DNA of 47,081 nucleotides from Halococcus hamelinensis 100A6 (GTDB lineage: Archaea > Halobacteriota > Halobacteria > Halobacteriales > Halococcaceae), in NCBI RefSeq assembly GCF_000336675.1, contig NZ_AOMB01000037.1:1-47081 (forward strand), in the 5' to 3' direction. The notes beneath the pieces are model-generated. The model searched no databases and was not told the origin of the DNA. It worked only from the letters and a program-made list of their open reading frames with translations. Shown piece by piece: positions 24,925 to 33,848 of this stretch; position 1 is the first letter of the stretch; every line of letters begins with the position of its first letter. Both the position numbers and the translations under genes were made by a program.

Positions 24925-26181
24925 ATGGATCCCATGAGGCGGACCAACACCTTCGAGGTGGTTCCGATGTCCGAGGTGGACGAGGAGTTGCTTCGACGCG
25001 TGATGGACGCAACCGCTTCGCTGTGGAACGAACTCACCTACGAGCGGCGTCAGAACCTCTTCGACGGCGAATCCGTATGGGACACCGAGGATTACCGCAT
25101 GCAGTACGTCGGCGTCCTCGGCTCCGCCTCGGCACAACAGGCCATCCGAAAATCCGGTCAGGCGTGGCGCGGGTTCTTTGATTCGGACGAGGACGATACC
25201 GGTCTACCGGGCTACTGGGGCAATGAGGACGAGGGGCGTGAACTCCACTGGTTCGGTCGCAACGACCAGTACACGATCCAGTGGGGCGACCGCTCGCGCC
25301 TCGAAATCCCGGTCGGCAAGGACCTGAAGGACGAATACGACCTCACCGGACGCCTTCGCCTCGAAGTGCGCGGCGAGCCACGATGGGACGGCGAGCAGGG
25401 ACAACTGGAGATACAGTACGACGAACAGCGCGACCGATACAGGGCCTATCAGCCGGTCGAGGTGGACGATTCTCACCCCCGTCTCGGAACACCACTAGCC
25501 GACGAATCGGCTGCCCTCGATATCGGCGCGAACAATCTCGTCGCCTGTACCACCACGACCGGCGAACAGTTCCTGTACGCCGGGCGTGACGAGTTCGAGC
25601 GATTCCGCGAGACGACGCGCGAGATCGCACGCCTTCAATCGAAACTCCCCGAGGGACGGTACAGCAGTCACCGTATCCGCCGCCTCTATCGCAAGCGGAC
25701 CGCCCGCCGGGATCACGCGATGGAGGGGATGGCCCGCGACCTGATGGAGCGACTGCACGCCAGGGGAGTGGCGACAGTGTACGTCGGCGCTCTCACGGAT
25801 GTTCTCGAAACTCACTGGTCGGTGCGAGCGAACGCGAAGACGCACAACTTCTGGGCGTTCAGCGCGTTCATCGACCGTCTTGAAACGACTGCCGAGGAGT
25901 TCGGGATCGAGGCCGAAGAACGGTCGGAAGCGTGGACCTCGCAAGAGTGCCCGCAGTGCGGTTCGACCGACCGAACGACACGGCACCGAGACACGCTCAC
26001 CTGCGAGTGTGGTTTCGAGGGGCACGCAGATCTGGTGGCGTCCGAAACGTTCCTGCAGCGACACGCGGCGACGAAGCGATTCAGGCCGATGGCACGGCCC
26101 GTGCGATACGAGTGGGACAGCCAAAAGTGGCTGGAGTCACCACGCTCTCATCGTCCCAAAGTAGCGCGCACGAACCCATAA
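24925..26181 (+). CDS. tnpB: TnpB, RNA-guided nuclease of an IS1341-type element
   Basis: The product is about 418 aa from the ATG at 24925; the ATG at 24934 ([11 protein letters not shown]) is also likely. The N-terminal helical part has [12 protein letters not shown]. RuvC-I is [10 protein letters not shown] (Asp, codon at 25519-25521). The four-cysteine zinc finger is CPQCGS to CECG, and the RuvC-III region is [12 protein letters not shown]. The RuvC-II strand reads [11 protein letters not shown], with Ala where an acidic residue is expected, so cleavage activity is doubtful. TnpB proteins use a guide RNA from the element's right end to cut DNA at the donor joint and promote retention. No tnpA is nearby. 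Confidence 0.85.
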   Translation: MDPMRRTNTFEVVPMSEVDEELLRRVMDATASLWNELTYERRQNLFDGESVWDTEDYRMQYVGVLGSASAQQAIRKSGQAWRGFFDSDEDDTGLPGYWGNEDEGRELHWFGRNDQYTIQWGDRSRLEIPVGKDLKDEYDLTGRLRLEVRGEPRWDGEQGQLEIQYDEQRDRYRAYQPVEVDDSHPRLGTPLADESAALDIGANNLVACTTTTGEQFLYAGRDEFERFRETTREIARLQSKLPEGRYSSHRIRRLYRKRTARRDHAMEGMARDLMERLHARGVATVYVGALTDVLETHWSVRANAKTHNFWAFSAFIDRLETTAEEFGIEAEERSEAWTSQECPQCGSTDRTTRHRDTLTCECGFEGHADLVASETFLQRHAATKRFRPMARPVRYEWDSQKWLESPRSHRPKVARTNP

Positions 26182-26230
26182 GTTGCCCTCGCGGGGTGGG
26201 CACCGGTGCCCGAGACCCCGGCGAAGGAAT

Positions 26231-26250
26231 CCCACGACTGAAGTCGTGGG
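26231..26250. repeat. Right subterminal hairpin of the IS1341-type element
   Basis: Arms CCCACGAC and GTCGTGGG surround TGAA, followed by AGGATGTCAA, the usual 3' end of these haloarchaeal elements. This is where a TnpB guide RNA would end. Confidence 0.65.
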
Positions 26251-26260
26251 AGGATGTCAA

Positions 26261-26644
26261 GACCCGGTATTCGCGTATTTCGCCGATGAATTCAGTCGCC
26301 CGTACGCCTTTTCACCGGACGTTGTCGTTGGCATCGACGAGGTCATCGACCGCAAATTCGCGATGCTCGATTGCCACGAATCACAGATGTACGAATGGCT
26401 TCCGTCCAATGAGGGGAACCTGGATTCAGTACCGGAAGCTGCCGATGAACGTTTGGAGTGGCTCAAAGCCGGTGGGGTAAATCAAGTGGCGGTGACGACC
26501 GAAATCGCGGAACGATTTCGTGAATCACTCATCACACAGTACGGGAGCACGGTCGGCCACACCATAGAACACGCAGAGGCATTCGAGATCAGCGAGTATG
26601 GGAGTCAAATGGGAAAAGTGAAGCAGATTTTTCCGCTCGCATAG
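26261..26644 (+). pseudogene. PIG-L deacetylase, 5'-truncated by the IS1341-type element
   Basis: Right after the element the frame reads DPVFAYFADEFSRPYAFSPD, then VVVGIDEVIDRKFAMLDCHE and SQMYEWLPSNEGN, and later HTIEHAEAFEISEYGSQ. This is the C-terminal half of haloarchaeal PIG-L/LmbE family deacetylases, which remove acetyl groups from GlcNAc-type sugars in glycolipids or glycan precursors. The zinc-binding N-terminal half (with the HPDD signature) is absent, and it is not seen on the other side of the element either. Insertion was therefore accompanied by deletion or replacement. The open frame continues back into the element's 3' region only by chance. An epimerase gene follows downstream. 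Confidence 0.65.
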
Positions 26645-26900
26645 TTTCCACCCCTATCACCCACGATCGAAGGAAGATGATCTCCCCTTACAGAGAGCAC
26701 TGATTACCCGAACCCATTACGAGTCGTGGGCCGCTACTCGTCCGATCTGAGCTAGCAGGCAGGTCTTGGTGGTGGTCTTGGACGAGAACTCTACCTTGAC
26801 GCGAATGGTACTGGTCCATCCCTATTCCTCCAAAGGACACTGCGGCGGTATGCGCGATCGAGAGCACTCATCGGCCACACGGATCCTCCACGGGTAGATC

Positions 26901-27236
26901 TTACTCCAGCGGAACTACCTGTGTATGTGTGTACAAATAGTCTAGATGTTCAGGCACCACTGTCGTGTACAATAGCTCTTTGGCCCGAACTACTTGCTCA
27001 TATTTTGAGAACGTGGGTTCGGCAATGGTCGATTTGTCGGCGGCTGTGAGCATCTCCACCGGAACTACGGGTATATATCCGAGATCCAGATAGATATTTC
27101 GCCCGATACGGACACGAACGACGATACCCCTATACACAGAGCCGTCGGTATCCACGTCACCGACCGTCGAATACGCGCTGCGATCAAGTGGGGAATCCGC
27201 ATTCAGAGGACCGAAATAGCGAAATGAAATCCTCAT
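26901..27236 (-). CDS. Hypothetical protein, about 111 aa
   Basis: No family is recognised. Starting at MRISFRYFGPLNADSPLDRS, the protein has alternating strand-like segments (VYRGIVVRVRIGRNIYLDLGYIPVVPVEML) and a C-terminal helical part ending DYLYTHTQVVPLE. It is not strongly acidic and has no signal peptide. It is divergent from the epimerase gene, with starts about 45 nt apart, so they must share a promoter region. A GTG start at 27278 would add a hydrophobic stretch (LVLALSVLAIQ) and almost touch the epimerase ATG. The stretch 26645-26900 beyond its stop has no gene that I can support. Confidence 0.4.
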   Translation of the reverse strand: MRISFRYFGPLNADSPLDRSAYSTVGDVDTDGSVYRGIVVRVRIGRNIYLDLGYIPVVPVEMLTAADKSTIAEPTFSKYEQVVRAKELLYTTVVPEHLDYLYTHTQVVPLE

Positions 27237-27280
27237 TGACTGAATAGCTAAGACAGAGAGAGCCAGTACCAAATACACCT

Positions 27281-28231
27281 ATGAACGGGAAACGGGTTCT
27301 CGTAACTGGTGGCGCGGGCTTCATCGGCTCGAATCTCGCCAACCATCTCGCCGAGTCAAACGACGTGATAGCCCTTGACAACGGGTACCTCGGCACCGAA
27401 GAGAATCTAAACAATAAGGTAGAGTTCGTGGAGGCAAGTGTCCTCGACGACGATCTCCCCACGAATGTGGATGTCGTGTTCCACCTCGCTGCGCTCTCCT
27501 CGTACGCGATGCACGAAGCGAACCCCCAACAAGGCGCCCGTGTCAACGTCAAGGGGTTCGTCAACGTCGTCGAGCAAGCACGCAACCAGGGGTGTGAAAC
27601 CGTGGTATATGCGTCCACTTCCTCGATCTACGGAAACCGGACCGAGCCCTCTCCAGAGGATATGGACGTCCAGGCAAACACGGGCTATGAAGCCTCCAAA
27701 TTGGCCCGTGAACGCTACGCCGAGTACTACTCGAACTTCCACGACATGACCTGTGCTGGGATGCGCTTTTTCTCCGTCTTTCAGGGCTATGGCGGGAGCG
27801 AGGCGCACAAAGGCGAGTACGCGAATGTCATTGCTCAGTTCGCCGACAGCCTCGCTACCGGTGAGACACCGGTTCTCTACGGTGACGGAACGCAGACCCG
27901 CGACTTCACACACGTGCAGGATATCGTTCGTGGGCTGGAAATCGCCGCCGACGAACGCCTCGACGGGATCTACAACCTCGGCACCGGAGAGAGCTACTCG
28001 TTCAACACCATCATTGAGTTATTGAACGACGAGTTGGGGACCGATATCGAGCCCGACCATGTCGAGAATCCCATTCCTGAGGATGTGTACGTTCACGATA
28101 CCATGGCCGATATTACGAAGATGACTACCGAAACCAGCTGGGAACCGCAAATCACCTTTGAGGAAGGGATCCGCCTGGTTACCAATGAATACCGAAACGA
28201 ATCCCTTGAGAGTACGATAAAGAGGTGGTGA
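27281..28231 (+). CDS. NAD-dependent nucleotide-sugar epimerase (GalE-like)
   Basis: The product is 316 aa. The NAD loop VTGGAGFIGSNLA is at about 8-20, the active-site serine stretch YASTSSIYG is in the middle, and the catalytic Y-xxx-K is in TGYEASKLARERYAEYY. The C-terminal half shows RFFSVFQGYGG and YNLGTGESYSFNTII. It is an extended SDR that most likely interconverts UDP-hexoses (4-epimerase type). It is a second, different epimerase from the one at 7550-8467 and stands next to the PIG-L remnant, hinting at an older amino-sugar modification unit. The ATG at 27281 is family-consistent, and no leader is evident. Confidence 0.8.
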   Translation: MNGKRVLVTGGAGFIGSNLANHLAESNDVIALDNGYLGTEENLNNKVEFVEASVLDDDLPTNVDVVFHLAALSSYAMHEANPQQGARVNVKGFVNVVEQARNQGCETVVYASTSSIYGNRTEPSPEDMDVQANTGYEASKLARERYAEYYSNFHDMTCAGMRFFSVFQGYGGSEAHKGEYANVIAQFADSLATGETPVLYGDGTQTRDFTHVQDIVRGLEIAADERLDGIYNLGTGESYSFNTIIELLNDELGTDIEPDHVENPIPEDVYVHDTMADITKMTTETSWEPQITFEEGIRLVTNEYRNESLESTIKRW

Positions 28232-28370
28232 TAATTAAATATCCATCTCGACACTACGAATCAACGACATTGCGTCGTCGAATCTACTCGTTGTCAGCTG
28301 GAGTGCAAGAGACGCAATAACAGAAGGTCAACCAAGTGATATACTGGAGGTTACAGAACAGCCGCTAGCC

Positions 28371-28529
28371 TCATGACCGACTGAGAACATCGGTGCTGCC
28401 ACACTCCGGACACTGTGTAAGGCTACGGAACGGTGGTGCATCAACTCGATTCCACTCGTCACTGCCGGAATCCGCTTCGAACCCACACTTCAGACATCGC
28501 GATTGCCGTGATGCGGATCGGGTGCTCAT
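28371..28529 (-). CDS. Zinc-finger mini-protein, 52 aa
   Basis: ATG at 28529, TGA at 28371-28373. A basic start, MSTRSASRQSR, is followed by CLKCGFEADSGSDEWNRVD, a linker, and QCPECGSTDVLSRS. Two CxxC knuckles about 25 residues apart form one zinc ribbon of a widespread haloarchaeal type. The function is unknown. A decayed relative of its 3' end is at 23159-23240. The gap 28232-28370 after the epimerase shows nothing else. Confidence 0.7.
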   Translation of the reverse strand: MSTRSASRQSRCLKCGFEADSGSDEWNRVDAPPFRSLTQCPECGSTDVLSRS

Positions 28530-28686
28530 ACCGATCATTACTACATCAAAGATAATAGTGTTTACCCTGCTTGCTCGGCTCTCTGCGATAATCGCTTAAA
28601 GAGTTCTACCAATTTACGGTCAGTACCAGTTTTCGTTGTATCCACCTCAACCCGATACCAATGAAGCGGGGATTGGCAGGTAGAAA

Positions 28687-28887
28687 CTACTCATCCGGAA
28701 GCTCAACAGGAGCACTTGAGGCGTTCGCCTGAACAGTCCGTAAGTCACGGAGTACGGCCTGTTCGGATGTATAATCTTGACGTGATTCAGCGAGGATAGT
28801 GCCGTTGATGCTGATGAATTGCCAGCCCCAACTATTAGGGGCATCTTTGTAGACATCGAAGTAAGCAGGTTTGGTTGTGGTACTCAT
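28687..28887 (-). CDS. DUF1508 (YegP-like) protein, 66 aa
   Basis: MSTTTKPAYFDVYKDAPNSW is followed by GWQFISINGTILAESRQDYT and SEQAVLRDLRTVQANA. This is a single copy of the DUF1508 beta-alpha unit (F-x-V-Y-K-D, W-x-x-x-x-x-N-G, with S-x-x-Y-x-x). Bacterial YegP has two copies, whereas haloarchaeal forms have one and dimerise. The biological role is unclear. It is cytosolic and single-gene. The ATG is preceded by a normal short intergenic stretch shared with the plus-strand gene at 29065. Confidence 0.75.
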   Translation of the reverse strand: MSTTTKPAYFDVYKDAPNSWGWQFISINGTILAESRQDYTSEQAVLRDLRTVQANASSAPVELPDE

Positions 28888-29064
28888 ACACGAGGTTTGG
28901 ACCCTACGCTTGTAAATATCTGTTTGACGCTTGCAGGGTTCTTTCCAGCGAACACTATCAGCACTAGTCGGAGCTTCTCACCTCAAACCCCGAGGCTCCA
29001 GACTATATGTTCAAAAATAAATATTATGAAATATTTAAGTATATGTATTGCATCCTACCATAGT

Positions 29065-29256
29065 ATGAGTGAGTGTCCCCTATGCGACGAGCCTGTATCT
29101 GCGGAGCGGCCACGGCATAAGGTCGTTCTCAGGGTTGAAGACAGAACACGCCCCGCAAAACAGATAACGGCTGAGGAAACTGAAGTCGATCGATACTGTC
29201 TCAATCAGCAGGTGTGTTCGGATTGCTGGGAGAACCTCCTCAAGAAGGTCTCGTAG
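29065..29256 (+). CDS. Zinc-finger protein, 63 aa
   Basis: It starts at ATG 29065, directly after an AT-rich stretch with TATA-like sequence (ATATTTAAG near 29031). MSECPLCDEPVSAERPRHKV opens with one knuckle, and QQVCSDCWENLLKKVS closes the ribbon, with a charged beta-hairpin between. The longer upstream open frame is out of keeping with the composition and is not used. No family function is known. Confidence 0.65.
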   Translation: MSECPLCDEPVSAERPRHKVVLRVEDRTRPAKQITAEETEVDRYCLNQQVCSDCWENLLKKVS

Positions 29257-29616
29257 CTCATTTCTCAAAGAACAACATCTACTTCTTCACTCGATCGGGT
29301 TCCTTTCTTGAGGGAGATTCTCTGTCAGTCTGAGCGGCTTGATCGTTCTATTGTGGCTACTGGTACTCCGCTCGTATCCCACGTAGAGCTGCGGTAGCCT
29401 GCTGTTCGCCTACAGTCTGACCTTCTTAGGTGTGCCAGCGATAGGTTCATCAGGATTACTCCAAGACTGGGTTGACAAACAGAAAATCCACCTTACCCTG
29501 GATATATCACGAACCATCGTCGGAAATCTATATGTTTCAGATAGAAAAACCAATTCAATTCATGTAATAACTATTCGAAAATATTCATATCAGTTGCGCG
29601 CATTGGATAGGATGTC
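29257..29616. other. 360-nt intergenic region
   Basis: No gene seen. The plus-strand frame at 29432-29689 overlaps the DUF7503-like gene in another register and is not protein-like. The last 100 nt are AT-rich and probably contain the promoter of 29617. Confidence 0.35.
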
Positions 29617-29754
29617 ATGTCCGACAATGACGACCTCCGGACGTACCTGCAAAGCCACCCGAAAACCCTCGGCACGCTGTTCGGCCTAACAGTCCTGCTA
29701 TCCCAGATCGGGAGCGTGGCAGCGAGCCATACCAGCTTCATCTCAGGTCCCTAA
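29617..29754 (+). CDS. DUF7503-like membrane mini-protein, 45 aa
   Basis: The sequence MSDNDDLRTYLQSHPKTLGT is followed by a single hydrophobic helix, LFGLTVLLSQIGSVAAS, and a short tail ending SGP. The polar N-terminus, the L-x-x-Y-L-x-x-x-P-K pattern and one helix match a very common haloarchaeal mini-protein family of unknown role. Its stop codon overlaps by four bases the convergent end of the CHAT gene. No partner is known. A helix of this kind could insert in the membrane or be exported. Confidence 0.65.
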   Translation: MSDNDDLRTYLQSHPKTLGTLFGLTVLLSQIGSVAASHTSFISGP

Positions 29755-31890
29755 CCCTGCAGATCGTCAGCATCGATTTGGGAGCTCCAATGTAGCTTCC
29801 CATCAATCTTGGTTGGAGCATCCGATAGTGGAAGGAAATTCAGCAGTTCGTTCTGAGAAAGGTCCTGCTCTCGAATTTCTCCAGTAGAGATATGATATTC
29901 GGTGTCATCGAGATGTGGTGCAACTAGTGTCCCCAATCCAGTGCTTGAGGTGTGATATGATTTGATCGTCAAATCGAATGATTCGCCTTTCCGTTCTATA
30001 CCTAGTAGATTTGCTGTTCCACTATCGGTTTGTGCGACTGAGAGAGTCCCATCGCCCACAACGAGGTATTCACCCCCCAATGATACTCTCCTCACGAGCG
30101 ATCCCGAGCGCAGGGCGCAGCGGAAACCCGGAGTTGAGAAGGCGTGCGAGCGTCCGACCCATCGTTACGGCTTCGCAGTTCAAGACGTCCGTGAGGGTGA
30201 CAATACCCCCAATAGCACCATGTTCGATGAGTGCCATCCCTTGGCGGTAGGACTGACAGGCGTTGAGTAAGAAGGCATCCACACCCACCGATTCCAACGT
30301 CGTGGCATCGAGTTTTCCATCCACACATTCGAACCCCTCGGGGTCGACGTGTCCAATGTAGTGAAGAAAGTCACTCTGGGTCGAGAGTACCGCTTTGAGC
30401 TGCTCGACCGTAAGGTCGCGTTCAACAGTGATATCGAAGGGTAGCTCATCGCGCTCACCGTAAGTTTCATTGATGAAATCTCGCTCTTCATCCATCGACG
30501 CGTCGTTGCAGACGACGGTAATACCGATCTCACCGTCAGTCGGAGTACGGGCAAGGCGATGCTTGTAAGCCTCAACGGACCCCTTACTTGCGTTTACGGG
30601 TGTCCCTTCGCCAACCCACATCTGTTCGAGTGATTCATCCGGCTCAGGTTCGACAAACGGATCCTCGGACTGGACTCCCTTATTCGAAGTCGCGCTCCGC
30701 GTGAAGCCCTCACTCCTGGCTGTTTCGGATATCGCAACATCGCCGCTTTCTACGGCCCCAGCCATCGCGGGATTCGGGGCGGGTTCTGGATCTTCACACC
30801 GAATCGTCGCGAGGTCGTTGACGGCAAACGGGAGCATTTCGACACTAGAAGCAGTAGGGCTCACGTGAGTGGTGAGCTTCCACTCCGGAAGATGGTCCTC
30901 GAGCGTCTCGAACGGCACGGCGAGGTAGGCTTCGAGCTGATCGGCTAGCGAGGTGTCGTATAACGTAGGGAAATCGAGACCGATCTTCGCTTCCAGCATA
31001 CGTCGTTCGTGGACTTCGATAGGGTAGAGCCCCTCAGTCCGGGTGAGACAATCGAGGAAGAAGACCTGCTTCAGCGTGCGTTCGACCGTCTGCTCGAATC
31101 CCGTTGGCCCATCCAGACTGTATTCGAATCCCTTCTCGGTTCGTAAGAGAGGTTCGTCACCGGGAACCACTCGTGCACCGAGATAGTACGCCAGTGATGC
31201 AACGAGGAATACTGAACGACAGTCCGGCGGGACTTCAATAGCAACGCCGGTCTTGGGTGGTTCCAGCCCGGCGAGATCGAGTTCATCGCCTACTTCGACC
31301 ATCGGTGGATGACCTCTGAGCGTGGGGTACGAGCGCTCCGAACTCGTTGTCTTGAGGGCCGAACCAAATGCCGAAATTACTCGCATCAGATCCTCAGGGT
31401 CCGTTGTGGTCGTGACTGTCGCCGCTGGTTGATCGTGATATGAGCGAGCCCCCACTACGACCTCCGTGGGCCCATCGAATTCGATGGTCATGCTCTCTGC
31501 AGTCGCACTCAGTGTGATGGCGCTCTCAACCCGAAGGTAGAGCTTGATGGGTGCGTGTAACTCGACCGTGTATTCACCCACTGGGAGTTCCTCATAGGCG
31601 AAATGATTCGCTTTGCAGACTGGTGACCCGTCTTCATCGCGGATGTGTACTGAGATAACCCTCGGTAGCGAGATGGCGGTAGTGGTGATCGAAGTAGCAG
31701 TATCGACGGGAAACTGAAAGTCGTCCGTCGTAGCCGGCTCGGGAAATACCTCTTCTGGTGTCGACAGCGTATAGCGATGGCGTTCGATGGGGTCGATCGC
31801 TAGTAGCCCACCATTATCTGCTACCTCGAAGAATGGAGATACATGATTTTCACTCGCTCGTTCGTTTAGTAATCGATTCGACGTACTCAT
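29751..31890 (-). pseudogene. CHAT-domain caspase-like protease, frameshifted in a C6 run
   Basis: Numbered from the ATG at 31890, the first part covers about 600 residues. It has a beta-rich N-terminal half (FEVADNGGLLAIDPIERHRY), a middle helical region, and a C-terminal CHAT protease. The catalytic His is in FLHYIGHVDPEG (about 514) and the Cys in AFLLNACQSY (about 545). The frame stops at 30070-30072 after SIIGG. The missing tail continues one frame over (GGEYLVVGDGTLSVAQ) to 29751. Six Gs on the coding strand (30073-30078) where five would keep frame explain this; the repaired gene is 712 aa. CHAT proteases in prokaryotes cleave partners in stress or defence. No dedicated substrate gene is evident nearby. 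Confidence 0.7.
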
Positions 31891-31928
31891 TCTGTATTCA
31901 CTAGAGTAATCCATAATCTAAAAAGGTA

Positions 31929-32357
31929 TTGGCGAGGATAGTCTTCGGGCTTGCTCGCGAGAAGTCTACGACCGGGGCGTACAGCCTACTACTCAACGAT
32001 TATGAGACTGAGGGCGATATCCTCGATCTCGTTGCCCTGGATGCCGATGGCGAGGTCGTCGTGGCGGTCGAAGCCGAACGAAGCAACAACGACCGGTATA
32101 CGTCCGTTCCGGACGATTTCGATAAAATGGCGGCGTGTGAACCGGACCATGCCCTCTGGGTGGTGATGCATCGGGATGGTGCTCACGATGTCCTCAACGC
32201 ACTCAACAACCCAACGGATGGCGAACCACGGGTCGAAAAGACCTACGCCTCCGGGACACCGTCAAGTCAGTTCACGATCGACACCGAGGGACTCACCGAG
32301 ATTGCAACCATCTCGAGGGTCCAGACGGCGATAGAAGACGGTGAATCGCTCTGGTAA
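31929..32357 (+). CDS. Nuclease-like C-terminal fragment, probably 5'-truncated
   Basis: The product is 142 aa, opened only by a TTG (31929). The core GDILDLVALDADGEVVVAVE, then DKMAACEPDHALWVV, has an Asp, a beta-hairpin and E-x-E, resembling a PD-(D/E)XK-type fold. I recall the same block at the C-terminus of longer haloarchaeal proteins. The lack of an ATG and the abrupt start beside the CHAT promoter suggest that the N-terminal part was lost. The ending EKTYASGTPSSQFTIDTEGL is protein-like. Divergent from the CHAT gene, with which it may share regulation. Confidence 0.4.
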   Translation: MARIVFGLAREKSTTGAYSLLLNDYETEGDILDLVALDADGEVVVAVEAERSNNDRYTSVPDDFDKMAACEPDHALWVVMHRDGAHDVLNALNNPTDGEPRVEKTYASGTPSSQFTIDTEGLTEIATISRVQTAIEDGESLW

Positions 32358-32518
32358 GGCAATCGAATTGAAGACCACGACTTCACACCTTCCGACCGAT
32401 GGAATTCTGTGAGGGCAAGCTAGTCTGTTTCTGAAATAGAGCGGTCAGCGTGCCCAATTATCCGACCGTCCCTGTGAGCTGTATCTACCAACACAATATG
32501 ACCTCATGAGATTCATCT

Positions 32519-32542
32519 GCTGTAGGTAAATTCATCTACAGC
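32519..32542. promoter_or_regulatory. Inverted repeat upstream of the Fic gene (likely operator)
   Basis: GCTGTAG (32519-32525) and CTACAGC (32536-32542) are exact reverse complements spaced by 10 nt. The tract also holds ATTCATCT twice (from 32511 and 32530). It lies about 75 nt before the ATG at 32617, upstream of a TATA-like TTAATAC at 32582-32588. Because the Fic protein has its own winged helix, autoregulation at this site is plausible. Confidence 0.45.
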
Positions 32543-32616
32543 CGATTCCTACCATCTATCTATTCATTTACCACCAATGGATTAATACTTCGGGGAGATC
32601 TACTGGTTGAGTATGT

Positions 32617-33792
32617 ATGCAACAGTCAGACCTCGATTCTAACGCTCCTGGTGAACTCATTTCGTACGGACGGAGGTCGTACTACAAGCCTGCTCCGCTG
32701 CCGCCATCCCGCGACCTCGCTCTCCGACCCGACTTCTATGAAACGCTCTCAGACGCAACGTTCTGGTTAGGGAAACTCAGTGGAATAAGTCTCGAACTCG
32801 ATTTCCCGCCAGTACTCTACACCTCACTCCTCCGTAAGGAAGCCATGCAATCCGCTGAAATCGAAGGTGCCGACGTTGACTACGATGCTCTCTACAGCCT
32901 CGAAACACGCTCATTTGACGCCGGTGAAGACGAGATAAGCGTCGAATCCACGAAGGGCCAAACGAAGGACACGCAGGAAGTCCTCAACTACGAAGACGCT
33001 ATCAAGGATGGTATCGAGGCACTCGACCGAGGCGAAGACTTGACCGTCGAACGATTGCACGAATTCCACGAGACCCTTCTTACGAGCGTTCCAGACGACC
33101 GCGTTGATACCGATACTCTCGGCGCATACAAGACGACACCGAACCATATCGGTGAGTTCTTCCCACCCGTTCCAGATCAGGTCGATGGCCTAATGGATGG
33201 GCTGTTCACCTACTACAGAACTGGCGGGAGCTACCACCCGCTCGTAGATGTCGCACTCTTCCACTACCAATTCGAGACCATCCATCCATATGGCGACGGC
33301 AATGGTCGTCTCGGCCGACTTCTCATCACGCTCCAGTTGTACGACGCTGGCTACCTCGAACGCCCGAATCTCTATCTCAGTGAGTACTTCAATCGAAACA
33401 AGCCGACGTATATCGACCGGTTGGAGGCCGTTCGATACGATGGCGATTGGGAAGTGTGGCTATCGTTCTTTATCGAGGGTGTCGCTCGCCAGGCCCACGA
33501 GTCCGTCGACCGAACGCTCTCGCTGGCCCGCCTCAAGCGTCAGTACGACGCTGAGTATGGGGGAAAGTCGTACACGAAGAACCAACTTATCGTGAAACTC
33601 TTCGAACAGCCCTACGTCACAAGCAAGACTGTTCAACGGCTCTTTGGCGTCAAGCAACCGACGGCATCACGAGTAATCAACGACCTCGTCGACGAAGGAA
33701 TTCTGGAAGAAGTGACCGGGAAGGGGCGCAACAAGGAATATCGTGCCCGAGAAATTTTCGAAATTCTTGAGCAGCCACCGCAGACCTACTGA
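32617..33792 (+). CDS. Fic family AMP-transferase with C-terminal winged helix
   Basis: The product is 391 aa. The N-terminal inhibitory helix carries S79-AEI-E83-G84 (the S/T-xxx-E-G/N rule), so this is a class II Fic protein whose own helix blocks the active site. The catalytic loop is H223-PYGDGNGR-231. The C-terminal 80 residues (YTKNQLIVKLFEQPYVTSKT; QPTASRVINDLVDEGILEEV) form a winged helix. Fic enzymes attach AMP from ATP to Ser, Thr or Tyr of target proteins. This DNA-binding fusion is common in prokaryotes and often acts as a regulator or toxin. It is a single gene with a strong TATA-like box about 30 nt upstream. The target is unknown. Confidence 0.88.
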   Translation: MQQSDLDSNAPGELISYGRRSYYKPAPLPPSRDLALRPDFYETLSDATFWLGKLSGISLELDFPPVLYTSLLRKEAMQSAEIEGADVDYDALYSLETRSFDAGEDEISVESTKGQTKDTQEVLNYEDAIKDGIEALDRGEDLTVERLHEFHETLLTSVPDDRVDTDTLGAYKTTPNHIGEFFPPVPDQVDGLMDGLFTYYRTGGSYHPLVDVALFHYQFETIHPYGDGNGRLGRLLITLQLYDAGYLERPNLYLSEYFNRNKPTYIDRLEAVRYDGDWEVWLSFFIEGVARQAHESVDRTLSLARLKRQYDAEYGGKSYTKNQLIVKLFEQPYVTSKTVQRLFGVKQPTASRVINDLVDEGILEEVTGKGRNKEYRAREIFEILEQPPQTY

Positions 33793-33848
33793 ACATGGTG
33801 GTGACGTGCCGGATGGTGTATGAATCGGTTGGTCCACAACTCGATCTG

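Larger units (their letters stand above)
24694..26260. mobile_element. IS1341-type (IS200/IS605 family) element with tnpB and a small divergent gene, no tnpA
   Basis: The segment is bounded by two related 20-nt palindromes with 8-bp arms CCCACGAC/GTCGTGGG, at 24696-24715 near the left end and 26231-26250 near the right. This is the subterminal hairpin pattern of IS200/IS605 elements. Inside is tnpB, and there is no Y1 transposase, so mobility would need TnpA supplied in trans. The right hairpin follows tnpB at the place where reRNA/omega-RNA guides end in related elements. The element has truncated a PIG-L deacetylase whose C-terminal half begins immediately after the right end. Exact boundaries are estimated. 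Confidence 0.7.

Noticed and set aside
25495-26124. Minus-strand 209-codon frame over tnpB
   Set aside because: Antisense shadow. The plus strand holds the RuvC and zinc-finger motifs.
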